NCBI GenBank assembly: GCA_036924285.1
Contig: JAYKYS010000008.1
Location: 24,413,001 to 24,477,000 of the forward strand
Direction: 5' to 3'
Source of the DNA: Asterella californica
Taxonomy: Eukaryota > Streptophyta > Marchantiopsida > Marchantiales > Aytoniaceae
Length of the DNA: 64,000 nucleotides
A model generated the notes under the pieces. It ran no database searches. It saw only the letters and a list, made by a program, of their open reading frames with translations, and was not told the DNA's origin. The position numbers and the translations under genes are program-made. Numbering within the stretch: the first letter of the stretch is position 1; every line of letters begins with the position of its first letter. Positions 36,316 to 50,134 of the stretch are shown in pieces.

Positions 36316-37780
36316 ACGTCATCAACAAGCTCGCTAGATTTTACATAAACCTAGACTTTAACCCTACCCACACTCGGTTTTCTAAGCAGGTTTTTAACAA
36401 GAGTCGTGCGAAGTTTACGGTTGGGAATAAGGCTCTTCATCACACAGTAATCAGTTTCGAGTTTGGCAGTTGGTTGAAGCCGTGCTTTATTTACAATCTA
36501 TCGCTTATGGGACGAGCTCTAAAAGGCAGAGGTCTGGCAGACGAGAAGGTTTTTCGATACCATATTGCTATTTAAATTTATTCGTAAATGAAATAATTAT
36601 TTCACTGCACAAATGTTTAAGGAATAGGAAGTCGAACTGCGCGAAAGCTTGAGAAAATAATTCTGTTCTTTTTTACGTGAACTTTAATAGCAGTAGTCTG
36701 ATCTGACACAAGTCTAGAAATGTCTCATTCTATAAAAAAAGAACATTAAAATCTAATTATTCATATTTCAGCAGGTATATGGAGACCATTTCAGATATCT
36801 AAAGGTTAATATTTATCGCTGGAAAGGATTCAATCGTTCTCAATGGATCTCACTGCATATTTGCTTATTCACCTGTAGAACTTCTCAACTTGCCGGAATC
36901 CGCGAAAGGGAGTTATTTTTTTTTCAGCTTAGTTCAGCGTGGTTGGGGTGGGGGTTGTTTATTTTGTAAATTTTTATTGTATCCCTCATGCGAAAAAGAA
37001 AATTTCTTTCCTTTTTCCCTTAAAAAAGGCGTTATGTGAAGCCCGGGCTCTTCGTTTGTTTTTTTTTTTTTCGTTTCTTTGCTGTTTGGACTCCCAGCGT
37101 TACAGAGATAATGACCACGATGGGCCTTTAGAACTTTATTGATAAAAAGAAATCAGTACACTTGTTTCCACTGATAAGCATGATACTGCACTATGTGCCC
37201 GACTGTACTGACGGATATTCTTAAACTATTTGTCTCACTGTACTAACGGCCGTTGTATACACACAACGAGAACGACCGTCGTGTTTACTCTCCACGTTGT
37301 ATATTGACAAAGAGGAAAAAAGTAGTCTAAACTTTGCTATCCTTTTATACCGCTGGACGGTCCATCGTTGCTGGTTTCTCCTGTGACAAACAAGCAAAGA
37401 GTCAGAAAACTGCGAACGACACGATCAGAAAACAGTGATTGCCGGAAAAAAAAATTACAACTCACCTTCTGCACGTCTGGCCGTCATGTCGCGAAGCATA
37501 GCACTGCACAATGGCATATACTCAGAGAATGCACGAACTGACTCAAAGAGCGGGCAGGCTGCGTCCATTCTGGGGGATGGAAGACTTAGCAAGCGCTCCT
37601 CCTCCTCCGGACTTACTGGTTCGAAGTACCGCATGTGAGGTTGCTGATTAGAAAAAAATATCATATATATATCCTTCATAGTAATTATCTCCGGATGCAC
37701 AATAGACTTCCATATTAGTAAGAAAGAAAAGAAACTGCCAAGCATCAATCCCCGAACCAGAAAGAATCGACAAAGAACGT

Positions 37781-37990
37781 CGACGACGACGACAACAATC
37801 CGCAAGGAGGAGAAAATCGAAAGAGATGTCATAGCAGCAGATTCCGAGAACGAGATGCAGGAGGAGCAGAAACAATCAAGAAAGAAGGAGGAATCGGCGA
37901 CGACGACAGCAATCCGTAAGCACGAGAAATTCGAAAGAGAATGTGATCGATTCTCCCAGCAGCAGATCCTGAGAACGAGAGAAGGAGCCC
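37781..37990. repeat. Degenerate two-unit repeat, CGA-rich
   Basis: Units begin at about 37781 and 37897 (period about 116). Both contain cgacgacgac, caatccg, gaggaga or cacgaga, tcgaaagaga, agcagcaga and gagaacgaga. A third weak echo, with gcgtggagcgtga, lies at 38028-38130. The purine bias opens long pyrimidine-coded frames on the minus strand that I do not consider genes. Confidence 0.6.
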
Positions 37991-40900
37991 GATGCCCATG
38001 ACAAAAGAATCCGTAAGGAGCAGGACGCCGCCGTGGAGCGTGAGGAGAAAAAAAACGAATGCCGCCAACTTCGTGCACAAGCGGGAGAAGGAGGACGAGA
38101 GCCCGAGACGGCGTGGAGCGTGAAGAAGAAGAGGAATGGCGACAATTTCGCAGCCCCGCCGTTGTCCGCCTCGTTGCGCATAGGTCCTAAAACCGCGGTG
38201 CAGTCGTCATCCGTGCACGTGCATGGCCGAAATCCGCATGGACTTGAATTTGTGGTCCCAATTTAAATCGACGTTAATCCATCATCCTGAACGTTTATCC
38301 CTTGTCCGTCGTCTCCAACGTTACCTCTCGTCCAGCCCACGAAAAAAGGTGTTCCCTTGGCGCCGATAAAGAAGACGGCGAAGTCGGGGAAGAACAAAAA
38401 CGTCCAAGAGCCCTCGCCAGTCAATCGCCGTTAAAGATAACCGCGAAGAGTCCCTGCTATCGCCGTTAACATGCATTTCTCACTTGGGGATGCTTATTCA
38501 CTGCATGAAAGATAGAAAAAATTATGACCATGATGCACGAATACAGTAAAAAATAAAATGCATGAAGTATTCATTCGAACCATTCTGTGTTTTCGCATAG
38601 CTGCTGAGAGAACTTAAATATGCAATACGGTATTTTGCACAGAGTCCACTCTCTACACTCTCTGAAAAAATGAGAAATCTTGCAGTTAATGGTGCGCATG
38701 TATTGTGGAGATGGCTCTTTGGTGCGATGACAAAAACTTCTCACGTGGAAAATCCTCTCCGATATCCCGTGTTGTTAGCTTCAATACCTGGTAATTTCTT
38801 GTGTTAATCCCAGATCAAACTAACTGGAAACACTGGTGCGGCTATAACCTTTGAACGACAAGAGATGAGAGTCAAGGCAAGAAAAGTGGATAGAGGAATC
38901 TGAAAGGAAGTGGTGAAGAGCGGATGCGGAATCACAACATTCACCTCCTCCATCTTCTGACTGGAAGAGATAAATATTCAAATGTTTAAAAGTTTTTGTT
39001 CAATTCTTATTAAAATAATTAAATTAAAGAATGCATTATATATACAAGGAATGTGTATGTTGGTGAGCAGTCTTTCGTAATTTCTTCTTTCAACAGCGTT
39101 TTGTTCGTGTTATTTTTATAGCTTATGTTTGAATAGTCTCGTAACTAGATGAAATTATCATTAATATTTATATATAATTTAGTTTTTGACAATTAAATAT
39201 AGAATTTTCACTAAAAATTTACATAGTTTTCAAAAACAAAAAATAAACAAAATTTCCCCGAAGTTCATCTTGCATGCAATTATCCGTTACACTAGCAAAA
39301 CTGGAATTTACCGTCTGCTGTTCAAAAGAAAATTTTGGAGATATTTGATTGTGTGTAGAGCTTTAAACTCTGGGTATGAGTATAAAAGCAGGAAAGAGAA
39401 CTCATTTTTTTCTCCTCATTTATCTTTGAATGTGAAGAAAAGTTGCTCAATACTACATAGTTTGTTTGAGATGCATCAAAATTTATAAACCTAGTGAATA
39501 CTTTTAATTTGATTCTTTATTTCACTGTTTCAAATTGAGATAAAAAATATAATCTTCAGAAATATTTTTTACATCACGGTTAAATTTCTCAGTTCTATGT
39601 AAGCAAACCTGCAAAATAGGGTCTTCTGGGTTACCAGCAGCACTTGCAGTCAAACCCGGGGTTTAAATCACTTAGCATTCCTCTTCTGTTGTATTTGCGT
39701 ACGGTAGCTTGTCCTCGAGTTCAATAGAGGTACGAATGTTCTCTTTGGGGTGCCTTATTAACATAAATCCGGCTCCACGCTTCAAAGGGTAAAAAAAAAT
39801 CAAAAATCAAAAGTATGTATTCGGTACAGCAAAAGAAAGTGAACATAGTAAAGAACATGCTAGTCAAAGTTGAAAAGTCTTATGAAGTCAAAGCAGAAAT
39901 CCATAGAGTATTTTATCGATTTACTTATCTGCGTGCAACCAAGCAGGACGTGCAACGTGGCGCTGGACTATGCAAATGCATAGCAACCAAGTAGAGGATA
40001 AAAGTATCTATAATAGTATATTTAAGTATCCATCGACAATATCCAAGCATTTCAATTCGAATGAATCTTATAAGTCGCGGACAAACAAAATCAGAATATC
40101 CGTTTGTGGTATTTCTGAATCTTTCCACGAGGTTTCCTAAAAGCGTTTATTGGCGTGTAACGTTTACGAAGGTCCCTCCGCGGCTGCTTGCCCGATCTAA
40201 GACTTCCCGAGCGAGAGAGAGAGCCTCCACTCTTCCCGTTGTTCTAGAGTGGGCTGAGACCAGGGGGTTTCAAAGTTCAAACTTCTTTTAAATATTCTCG
40301 GTCTGCAGGAAGGACTTCGTTCAAACGTCACCTCCGGAAGTATCCGCAAAAAGACGTCAAGGGTGTATTTTATTTTATTTCTGTTTGTTTCGTATGTGAG
40401 TTTTTGCACTAAGGAAATCTATTATTCCAAATAATTTCAGGTTTTAGAAAAATAATAATAATAAAATCTTACTGTAATTCATCAGGGCGACAATAAGCGC
40501 ACCACTGTTGGAAACAAAACTACCTAATTGTAAATTATGACTTTCTTCTCTCTTACAATTGGGAATATTTTTTTTTTACTTTGATACCCTTATTACACAT
40601 TATGAGATTGTATAACATTTATTTTCATGAAAATCTCTTACATGTGTATCGTTGTTTTGAAAGAAAACTTGGGATAAATATTTTATGGAGGTAAGCTAAA
40701 CATACCAATAATATTATAATATCAAATTAAAATAATAATTAAAAATTCAAACTCATTGGTAATTCATGCATGTGTATTCACCTTCTCCATCTTTAGAGAG
40801 ATAAGGGTTATATTCATCTTCGGATCAATATGCATGTCTTTGAATTTATAACCAATTTTTTTGTGTGAAAAGGTTTGATCATAAATTACTTTTATTACTT

Positions 40901-41320
40901 TTATTTCTTTAAAATGAATATGTTTATGGTGACCGGCATGGCTTGTCACATGGCTTGGCCAAGGGTGAAGCCTAAAGATGAAGATAGGATTGAGGGAGTG
41001 GAGGCGGAGTGCGAGAGGGGAGGAGAGAGACTGCTTAGAGTGTTTTTACAGTAGGGGAGGGTGTTGAGGTGGGATACTGCAAGGTTTTTACATATTCATC
41101 TTCATCTCCGTTTTCTGTTTCTTCTGGTCTTAGAATTGACACATCTTGTGGAGAAATCAGTGAGTATTAATAGTTTTGGGTTTTTTGAGATTTTAAGGTT
41201 ACATAGTCTTCAGTTTAGGGTTTTTGAGAGACTTTGGAGAGATTTCTTGCGACATTTAGTGTGTTTTTCTTTTTCTTTTTCTTTTTTCTCTACATTCAAG
41301 GGTTCTTTCTTTTAGTGGGT

Positions 41321-44300
41321 TTTTTTTGAGATGTTTTTATTACGAGTACCGTTTGATCATGTATCATCTCTTTTTTAGCTATGAGTACTCTCTCTCTCAT
41401 GAGATCGAGACTGATTCGAGACACACCATGTCCGGTGTGCAATCAGTTATTTATTCGCAAGGGGTAAAATCTCATGTGGGAAAGATGGACAAGAGCTATG
41501 ATACGACCACATGGGATGCCCAGGTTAGCCAAGAGCGGAGGTCCACACGTGCTGTCATTATGACACCGTTAGCCCTTCTTCTTGGAGTTCCTCTTGAGTC
41601 GTGGGAGTGGTTGAGAGTCCACTTTGGCACTATTCTGAATTTGTTCGAGACGAGTTTCTCTTGTCCGCGTTTGTTCCATCAGTTACCTCGTGCTCTTCAT
41701 GACGAGGTGAGGTAAGCATTCCATCTATCCTTCGACATGTTGACACGGAACACCAGAGACGAGGCAGTGTAGTTACTCTTTCTCTTACTTCCTCGTTGGT
41801 GTCTCAGTTATACTCGAGGTGGCAGAGGAGGACATTAGGAGGTGACGGTCTGTCTTCGGAGATTCCATGTAGGTGATTGGACGGTCTTACAGGAGAAATC
41901 AATACGTGCGGTACGAGATAAGAGTGAGTATGTCTTTACACGTGATGTCTCATCTTTCATCCGATACGATGTTGTATGATGTTAGGTCAGGCTGGAGAGT
42001 ATAGTAGAGTTGCTAGAGCATTGCATCTTTGTCAATGGCAAGTCCTACTAAGAAAACGATCTCTGCGTTGCGTTTTCTTCATCCCTCACCGAGTGATCCC
42101 TCACCACCTGAGATTCAGGGCTATCAGCCTGAAGAGTCATTATGTCTCTATAGATCCTTGTTTACCCAGGGCTTGTGTACAACTCCACGTATGTCTTCTG
42201 GAGGTCTGTCTGGGATGGTTTACGAGCACCTACCGGACTGTTTTCAGACAGACGATCCTTCTAGTGGTTTCACGGAGGTTTTTCAAGTAGCGGCAGCAGT
42301 AGCTCAAGTATTCCTCAGTCTATAGTTCAAGTACTGGAGATAGCTAGACTTTTGACCATGACGAAGGATGGTGGGGGATCGACCGAGAGTCATCCGCGAG
42401 ATTCTCTTACGACTTATCAGTTGTATCATTGTCCTTCGCTCGAGATACTTTTCAAGATCACCTTTGTTCACATCAGTCCGGAGTTACGACGCCTGGAGGT
42501 TGTGAGTCTGTGTCTTTCGACATTAGGCCTCTCTTAGACATCCATCTCGATTGGGTTGTCATACAAGTGGACGTGGAAAATACTTTGAATAGCGTTTCTC
42601 GCGCTTCTATCTTTAAGGAGCTCATGATGGCAGTGGATCTCTGGCGGGTCTCGTTCCCTTCATGGGGTCGTTCTATGGTTCTTTCTCCTCTCTTTATTAT
42701 CAGCATGGTCCTACGGTAGAGGTGCTTACAGTCTTCAGCTCCGCTGCAGGTACTCGTCAAGGAGACCTTTTGGATGGACTTCCTCTTTGTCTTAGCTCAC
42801 TATGGAGCTCTCTTGGTCACCGTCTTAGCTCTTCAAGTTGTGTTCTTCCATCTCTAGCTGATGATACGCACATCGTAGGTCCGACGGATCAAGTCGGTGT
42901 TGTCTTTGATCACCTCGTCTCTCAATTGACCTTGATAAGGCTGAGAGTGAAGATGTCAAAGTGCAAGGCTTAGTCTCTCATAGGTATACCGTCGGACCTC
43001 CAGCTCTCGGAGGGATTTGTCACACCTGATTTACGCATCCTCGGAGTACATGTGGGTACATAGGACTTTATCTCCTATGTTAGAGGACCCACAAGTTGTC
43101 TTTGGTATCTTTTTCTCTTCCATTGCACGTCGTCGTAGTTAATTACTCCACAGTACCTCCATCTCCTATCTTCATCTCACGCCTTAGAGAGTTTGATAAG
43201 AAGATCATGGGGGTGTTTGACGACATCGTAGGACTGGAGACCTTTGATTGTGTGACAAGACCTCTTGCATGTAAGCAGACATCTTTGACGATATCATGTG
43301 GCGAGATGGGCTTATTATCCATGGAGGAGACTGCTTCGGCAGCCTTTTTGGGTAGTTGAGCTCTCTCAGTACCTTAGCTCTGTTGTCGTTTTCTCGTGCG
43401 AGACAGACTTATTCTGGAGAGCTATGTGACAAAGGTGGAGGATGGTTTCTATCCACTACAGATGTGTCTCTTTGAGACAAGAGATAGCTTGACTCTTGAG
43501 GCACATGAGACACACCCTCGATTCGATATCTTAGCTTCCAATGGATCTCATGGACTTCAGTTCTCTTTGACGAGACACCACTTTCTGCAGGTTCTCCATA
43601 CGCTCTTAGTGGATCCTTCCATCTCACGAGATGCTAGAGCTCGACTCCGCTCGTGTTCGGACAAGGGCGTAGGCTCTTGGCTCATAGCTCGACCTTACAT
43701 TAAGGCATTCCGACTCGGACTGACTATCTTCTCTACAGCGATGAGGTTCCGCCTAGGCTTGGTCCACCCTGCTACTTCGGCACTGTTCCTGCGAGTGCGA
43801 TGTCTCGCTTGACACCTCGGATCATCACCTTGCTCGTTGTCTTCACGGTGGAGAGCGGATAGCTACCCACGATGCCATCAAGGACGTCGTGTTTGTCTTA
43901 GCAAGGGAGAGCGGTCACATGACATGGAGAGAGTGTTGGTATGTCTTTCAGACGAGAGGATTAGTGAGAGCTGACTTGTACATAATGAGGGAGGATTAGG
44001 TCTTAGTGGCTGATGTGGTTGTCACGGATCCGACACGGGACTTAGTGACGGCACAGATGACCGTCCATCTCTCAAGGTGGGCTGCAAGCGTGGCGGCAGC
44101 AGCGAAAGTGACCAAGTATAAGAGTATGCAGGTGAGACACCGCTTTATCCTCTTAGCCTTGGAGATATACGGATCGACAGCTTTGGAGTTCGACGTCTTT
44201 CTTCGAGATTGTGCTAGAGCCTACCATGAGCGGCGTCATGAGATACCACTTTCTCTTTCTTTCTGCACTATGTCTTTTAGGCAGTGAGTTTCCATTGCTC

Positions 44301-44562
44301 TATAGAGAGCTTTAGCAGACGCTGTCTACAAGAGGATAATTGCAGTGGGCGATGCTACTTCATGTGCACCTGTTGTATGCTGAAATACTCACTTTTCTGT
44401 GTCCGACATTATTGGTGCGATAGACGATCTTAGAGCTATTGATAGCGGGGCTTAGCTTCGGTGTTCTTCTCTTCGGGGTGCTAGTTGCTTGGCCCTTCAG
44501 GTCCTTCTCTCCCTTGTAAGGCTTGATGAGGTTCTCCCATCCGTTTGCTATTCATTGGGTCG
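41321..44562 (+). pseudogene. Decayed LINE copy (single-ORF type)
   Basis: This aligns along its length with the better LINE at 56159-59507. The same opening phrase SYDTTTWDAQVS occurs near 41490. The reverse transcriptase motifs near 42740-42960 have decayed (AAGTRQGD, LADDTHIV), and the same C-terminal part is followed by the shared 3' end ctattcattgggtcg. It carries many stops and frameshifts, the first stop being TAA at 41713-41715 where the other copy has a Gln codon. At 43389-43392 it keeps four Ts where the other copy has three, so here it preserves the ancestral frame. Confidence 0.88.
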
Positions 44563-47500
44563 AATTTCTCTTTCAACGAAGATAGAGACGTACTTGTTTT
44601 GGCTTGTAATATGAAAGGTGGACAGATATTAGACTTCTAAAGTAAAGAAAGGAGAACACACTTTAGACTTCTAAAGTAAGATTGCTTTCATCATTTTCTT
44701 TTTCTTGTCTTTTTTTCTTCCATTGTTCCTTCGTGAATTGTGATAACGAAGTATGAGGAAAGAACGAGATCGGAAACAAAATAGCATAAGAGGGAAAAGA
44801 TTATCCTAGCATCAAGAAAGTCCAAAGTCTAGACTACATCACAACCAATGAAACTAATCAATTTTCCATTGTGTATTACGTGGAGGGAAATATTTATCAT
44901 TTTTTCTCCTATAGTTAAAATCTCATGAGGCATGCATACTAAGAGATTAAGGACAAATAAACATACTAGATAAATATTATTGGAAATAATAAATACTATA
45001 TAGAAATTCTAGACTAAACTATGAAAAAACATTGAATTTATTGTAAATATTAATAATAAAATTAAAAGTAATTTCTAAATGTTTGCTATGCTTTTGCATA
45101 GCTTACTGTAGGTTTGGGGATTTTCACCAAACTACAAAACTTCAAAAAATATGAATTTTTTCTCCCGTCGATTAACAATCATCGTCTCAAGAGAGTGCAA
45201 GATGGTGTCTGTTAAGGAACTACCTCTCGAGGTAGTTCCTTAACAGAATTCTTTTCCAGATATGTCTTTTCTTATTTTGTGTTTGACATGTATGGAAAAG
45301 AAGTGTACCATTGTCGAAGTAGAGAGTTTGCAGTTCTTATGTTGTGCGTGTAATCACTTCAATCTCTAATATGTGCAAGATACATTTAAATAGAAGGTTA
45401 TTAGAAAATTAATTTAACTCAATCGTTCTCTATCTAATCGTTGATGGAAATACAACATTTCGATCAACGAGAGATTGATCCAATAATTCGTTATCTGAAT
45501 GATTAGAAGTTTAGTCATTCATTGACCGAATGATTGGATTAAGAGCAAAATAAAATATCACATATCTGAGTCTAGATTTCTCTTGAAATTTTAAATTTTA
45601 ACAGTATAGAAATCTAATCATTCGATAGCGAATGACTTCTCGCTTCTCGCTTCTCAACCACACATGTCTTCTGTAATCACGTTGTCTTAGCGAGAGCCTT
45701 TTCTCTGAGAAAGGATGTACCTTCTAGCTGTGGGTAGCGGTTGATGCACATTGAAGTGACTACTATCTTACAATTCCTCTCAAACTTCTCGTCAATCTAA
45801 GTACTTTCTTTTTCTTAATAAAGAGTCAAGATAACCACACGGAGATGTTGAATGATCATGGGTTCGACAAACAGAATAGGTGATGACACAATATCTCGAC
45901 AGTATTTTGAAATTCTTTACTACTAGGGCTTGGTACATGACTTTGGGTTGACAAACATGTCTTATCTTGCACTGAGTGCTAAACTTTATCGGCGAGAGCT
46001 GGTTTAAATCCATCTCTTGTTAAATGAGGATAAAATAAGTAAGATCTCATTCTTGACAATAAGTGACAATAGATAAGATCACAAGGACAAGTGAGAGCAA
46101 CTTGCACGATAAAGTTATGCCCAAAGGATCCTATCAGAAATTGCTAGAAATGAACTCGCCCAAGGTATATCAGTTTGATTTGAAAATGATTTCGGAATGA
46201 AAACCTTGGCAGTAGATAGAGCCCTTCGTCCATCTCTCACGACATCCTCACTCAGTCTACACAAGAAAGAGATCCATAAAGTATCAATACTAAAACAGAC
46301 TCATACACATAAGACCACTACGATGTATGTCTACGAGTAATCACTTGAATCTTGTAAGGTTGAACATCCTCATAGGTCACTCTCCTTTGCTTTAAAAGCT
46401 CCAAACACAAAACAAAGATAGACACAAGTTCATCAACCGCTCATCCAGAGACATACAGATCGATGAGATGACACACATGCACATCACATGTTTGATGCAA
46501 TCTTACTCATCCACGTGTAGATTACATAAGTGGACGATTCTAGCTCATGCACCATAACACATCTTATAACTAGTCACTAAGCTAGACATAGTACTCGTCA
46601 TTAAGAGTAAAGAATCGCACTTTATCATGTTGGGTGCTAAAACTGACAATCAAAGATGACGCGATCACAACACATATCGCATTGGACAACAAAGAAGACT
46701 GAAAGGGTTCAACTATAGTTTTTTCTGCACCTAGTATACCTCCCCAAACAATACTGAAGTCACACCGAATGTTTTTCTGCCAACTGTTACAAACAAGATT
46801 CGAGACATATACTAGATATTGTTGTCGGATGCAACTCGACAGAAAAATAGTCAAATTTAACACATTGTAGGTTCAGATCTAAACTTCAGCTTTTTCTTTT
46901 ACGCTCGTTTAAATACATGTTGTTAATGTGCAGCTTTTGGTAACCATATTTTGCTAAAACCGTATATATGAGTGAATTTTAAATCTTGTTTTGGATTGGG
47001 AGTAATTTTTTGCAATGATGTTATGTTAACCAACGGATTCATCTTTTACTTCAAATTATATTTCGACAGTTCTGGTTCTAAACTTACATTCAAATGTTTG
47101 CTTATAAGCTTGTGATGATCACAAACCATTGAAAGTCTGTCCTAAAGTTTTGTGTTCACATAGAAGAAACAAAAACATACATAATTTGATATTTGACGTA
47201 TTTAAGAAAACCCATTTTCATGAATAGTTCCTCTCATGTCTTGCACACGATATCTCCCGTCAAGAACCCCAAGACACCCTTCTACAAAAACTACTATACA
47301 ACAACCCAATCTCAAAATAAATTTATTTCTAAACTAATTAGATTTCGCAAGATCAAATAGCATATCTGAGAACATTACTATATGAAATTATCTTTCAACT
47401 GGAAGGTGGTGAAAATGATTAGACAAACTTGTAGAAGATGTCGCTATCATTCTGAGATAATTCCATATCAGTATTTTGAAATAATTGATTTTTATAAATT

Positions 47501-48223
47501 CAACAAGGTGAATTGTTAAATACTTTTGTAAAACTATTCCGACTCTAGTTAACGCAATCTATGATTCATGTGTAAACACGAGCGAAACCGATTTTTACTT
47601 GAATAATCCCTCAAACATAGAAACACGAATAAATGAACACTAAGATACAGAGGAGTTGAGGAGTTCTCCCAGAGTAACAGATGGAAATCCGCCAAGCTCT
47701 CCGTCAGTGAACTTGGTAAGTACAGACGTATACAGTAGGGATAAGCTATATCGCACAAACTCTCAAAAACCTCTCATGATGATCGTAGCGCACAATCAAT
47801 TTTCGTAGGTGCAAGCAGGTTGGACACAATGTTAGAACATGTCAAGGAAATGATATAGCTGATATCAATTACGCTAGCACCTATCGAGTCAATCTAACAT
47901 GCCAACATTGCATCGAGAGGACGATGTAATTTTCACGGCCTCGGATGAAGAACTCGATTTCACAGACAACAATAGTGATGTACCAGCAGGTTCGTTACAT
48001 AACTCCTTTCCAAGAGTGATATCTTTGCTGTAATGTTTAAATTTCTTGAAACATTAATTCATATTCTTATTTATTGTGTCCGTGTATCAATGCAGGTACA
48101 CGCAGAAGTGAGTGAGGACTGAGCAGATCACACCGATCTCGAACATGGGCTTCATGGTTACAGGTTGTACTTCCTCGAATATGGGTTACCGTAGTATCCA
48201 ATGAAGCTTTACAACCCAATGAA
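44563..48223. other. AT-rich intergenic stretch
   Basis: No gene recognised. It contains a 40-bp palindrome (45208-45247) and many short A/T runs. Around 45420-45640, aatgatt and aatcatt words recur in both orientations, without a clear unit. Confidence 0.45.
45208..45247. repeat. Near-perfect 40-bp palindrome
   Basis: Two perfectly complementary 19-base arms (45208-45226 and 45229-45247) are separated by only two bases. The left arm begins tctgttaagg and the right arm ends ccttaacaga. It stands alone in AT-rich DNA with no matching unit elsewhere in the window. It could be a tiny foldback element or a cruciform-forming site. Confidence 0.9.
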
Positions 48224-48311
48224 GCTATCCAACGGCTCCATCGGAGCTTTCCAACGGCTCCATTGGAGCGGAACAACGGCTCCATTGGAGCTTTCCAACG
48301 GCTCTTTAGTA
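48224..48311 (+). repeat. 22-bp minisatellite with a palindromic core
   Basis: Four units start at 48224, 48246, 48268 and 48290. Each is built on caacggctccattgga, in which gctcca and tggagc are complementary. It lies about 260 bp before the RPA-like frame and is the first of three palindrome-based arrays in this region. Confidence 0.88.
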
Positions 48312-48566
48312 GTAGCGTTATATGGTTGTATTGGTGTGAGGCTGGTTAGAGAGCGAGTCAGTGAGGACGAGACGATCCAAACGATATTGACTCAGTGTTG
48401 AGCGAACTCTATTCGAATACTATTCTTGCAATTCATTGCGCCAAGTCTTGTTTTTTACTTCAGTGTTTCAATGTGTTCCTTGGCTGAATTTGAAGAGTGT
48501 ATCAGTAACATACCTTGCATGTGGGTGGTTGCTTCTATTCAAAGGATTATCAAAAATCGGAAATAG

Positions 48567-49295
48567 AATTCTATATTGTACTTTGCTTGCAATTTCCCGG
48601 GGTGCTTGAAGCAAGTGATTGACTCTTCGCAGACCTCATCAAGCTCCGCTTCTTGCTCATCAAGCTCCGCTAAGAAGATGTTATATTTCAGTCAAGTGCA
48701 GCCCGACAGCAGAAAGACTTGGCATGCTTGTGGTCAAAGGGGAAATAAGAGGCAGTATCGATTTCATTTAGGACTGATTGATTACAGCGTTTGTGATCGA
48801 CAGGAAGCAGCATTACCAATTGTGGTTGTTTGGAGTATAGGAGAGAAGCTATTAGGGATGACCGCAGAGTCTTTTGAGAAATTATCATCCGAAGAGCAAG
48901 ATAGACTTTTCAGGCTTGTTTGTTCGAAGAAGTGGCGCTTCAAAATAGGATTGAACACAAGCGGAAATCGTTATACGGTGTTCGACGTGGAACATGAAAT
49001 AGCAGAATCGGACGAGTTCGAGGACAGAATAGAAAATCTTGCTTCTGCAATGGATAGTGTAACATTTTATCCTTCGGAAGGAAGTGAGAAGGCGAAGTTG
49101 AGAGATAACGCTGAAGTTCTAGAGATGGAGAGGTTACATCATCGAGTACAGACATTAGTCGATAGATCAGAAGACATTGAATCGAGCTTGCTCGGTATAG
49201 TTCGAGATTTACAAGCGGTTGTTGAGCTCCAACGAGAACAGAAGGAAGAGCTATCAGAGATAGTAGAAGCATTACAAAAACTTAAAGAGTTTTAG
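48567..49295 (+). CDS. RPA1-like zinc-ribbon/OB-fold protein, exon
   Basis: The frame resembles the C-terminal DNA-binding domain of replication protein A subunit 1. A broken zinc ribbon (YFACNFPGC, then WHACGQRGN) leads to YRFHLGLIDYS, then VVVWSIGEKLLGMTAESF, then WRFKIGLNTSGNRYTVF. In RPA1 the corresponding pieces bind single-stranded DNA. A C-terminal coiled coil of about 70 residues follows. The true start is unclear. The frame opens just after a TAG at 48564-48566, which may be part of an intron acceptor (ag before 48567), and no upstream exon was found. The protein is a diverged relative of the minus-strand frame at 54413-55192. Such RPA-like genes are known as plant paralogues and as Helitron passengers; I see no Helitron replicase here. 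Confidence 0.7.
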   Translation, partial: NSILYFACNFPGCLKQVIDSSQTSSSSASCSSSSAKKMLYFSQVQPDSRKTWHACGQRGNKRQYRFHLGLIDYSVCDRQEAALPIVVVWSIGEKLLGMTAESFEKLSSEEQDRLFRLVCSKKWRFKIGLNTSGNRYTVFDVEHEIAESDEFEDRIENLASAMDSVTFYPSEGSEKAKLRDNAEVLEMERLHHRVQTLVDRSEDIESSLLGIVRDLQAVVELQREQKEELSEIVEALQKLKEF

Positions 49296-49440
49296 GAATG
49301 ATACCGGTTGTAAATGGTTAGCTTGTACTATCTTTCTTTCATTATACAATGCTTCATATAAAACAATCCAGGGTCTTGTTCCTCGTTAGATTATTTGTAC
49401 TTCATCACTGTTAGAGTTACCACTTTTACTCCCACTGGAG

Positions 49441-50134
49441 GCGAAACACTGTGTACCGCACCTCCACCCAGCGCGATACTAGAGTGTTTCGCCCAGGGAG
49501 TGCGAAACTCCCTAGTTTCGCCCTGGCTGGAGGCGAAACACTCATGTTTCGCCTTCCGAGAGTTCTCGTCAGAGGCGAGACACACGAGTTCCGTCCTCCC
49601 GCGGCGAAACACTAATGTACCGCGATTTTGGAAGGCGAAACTTTGATGTTTCGCTCTCCCAGATCCTTGGCGAGTTCTCGCCAGATGCGATACGAATAAT
49701 GTTCCGCCCTCCCGCGGCGAAACATTTATGTTTCGCCTTCGCAGAGTGTCCCGCCAGAGGACGTCCTCTTTGGGACGTTTCGAGAGGACGATACATCCAT
49801 GTATCGCCCTCGTTAAAGGACGATACATGGATGTATCGCCCTCTGGAAACTCCGCAAAGGGGTACCCCTTTGCGGAGTTTCGAGGAGGGGGTGATACATG
49901 AATGTATCGTCCTGGTGAAGCGCGAAATATCCATGTTTCGCGCTTTTGGGAGCGATACATGGATGTATCGCCCTCCGCGGAACTCCGCAAAGGGGTACCC
50001 CTTTGGGACGTTTCGAGAGGGCGATACATGGATGTATCGTCCTGACGAAGCGCGAAACATCCATGTTTCGCGCTTCTGGGAGCGATACATGGATGTATCG
50101 CCCTCTGGAAACTCCGCAAAGGGGTACCCCTTTG
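49441..50134. repeat. Palindrome array 1 (about 20 short inverted repeats)
   Basis: This is a GC-rich block in AT-rich surroundings, made almost entirely of short palindromes. The commonest is GCGATACATGGATGTATCGC (exact at 49952-49971 and 50082-50101; one-base variants at 49820-49839 and 50021-50040). An older set with GCGAAACA and TGTTTCGC arms occupies 49473-49736. A perfect 34-bp palindrome centred on GGTACC spans 49847-49880, with partial copies at 49981 and 50110. Perfect 13-base arms flank cc at 50048-50075. The right half is a higher-order repeat with a period of about 130 bp. Open frames run through on both strands, but only because the units are palindromic and lack stops. Confidence 0.92.

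Larger units (their letters stand above)
35274..41320. other. Long AT-rich gene-poor stretch
   Basis: I see no protein gene or RNA gene in these 6 kb. Two local repeats (36254-36315 and 37781-37990) are listed separately. The part 36560-37080 and much of 38470-41060 is AT-rich, with T and A runs and a short AAT run near 40447. The 260 bases before 41320 may be the 5' leader of the LINE that follows. Confidence 0.45.

Noticed and set aside
37455..38078. 207-codon minus-strand frame
   Set aside because: It arises from the purine-rich degenerate repeat at 37.8-38.0 kb and reads as low-complexity Ser/Leu/Phe.
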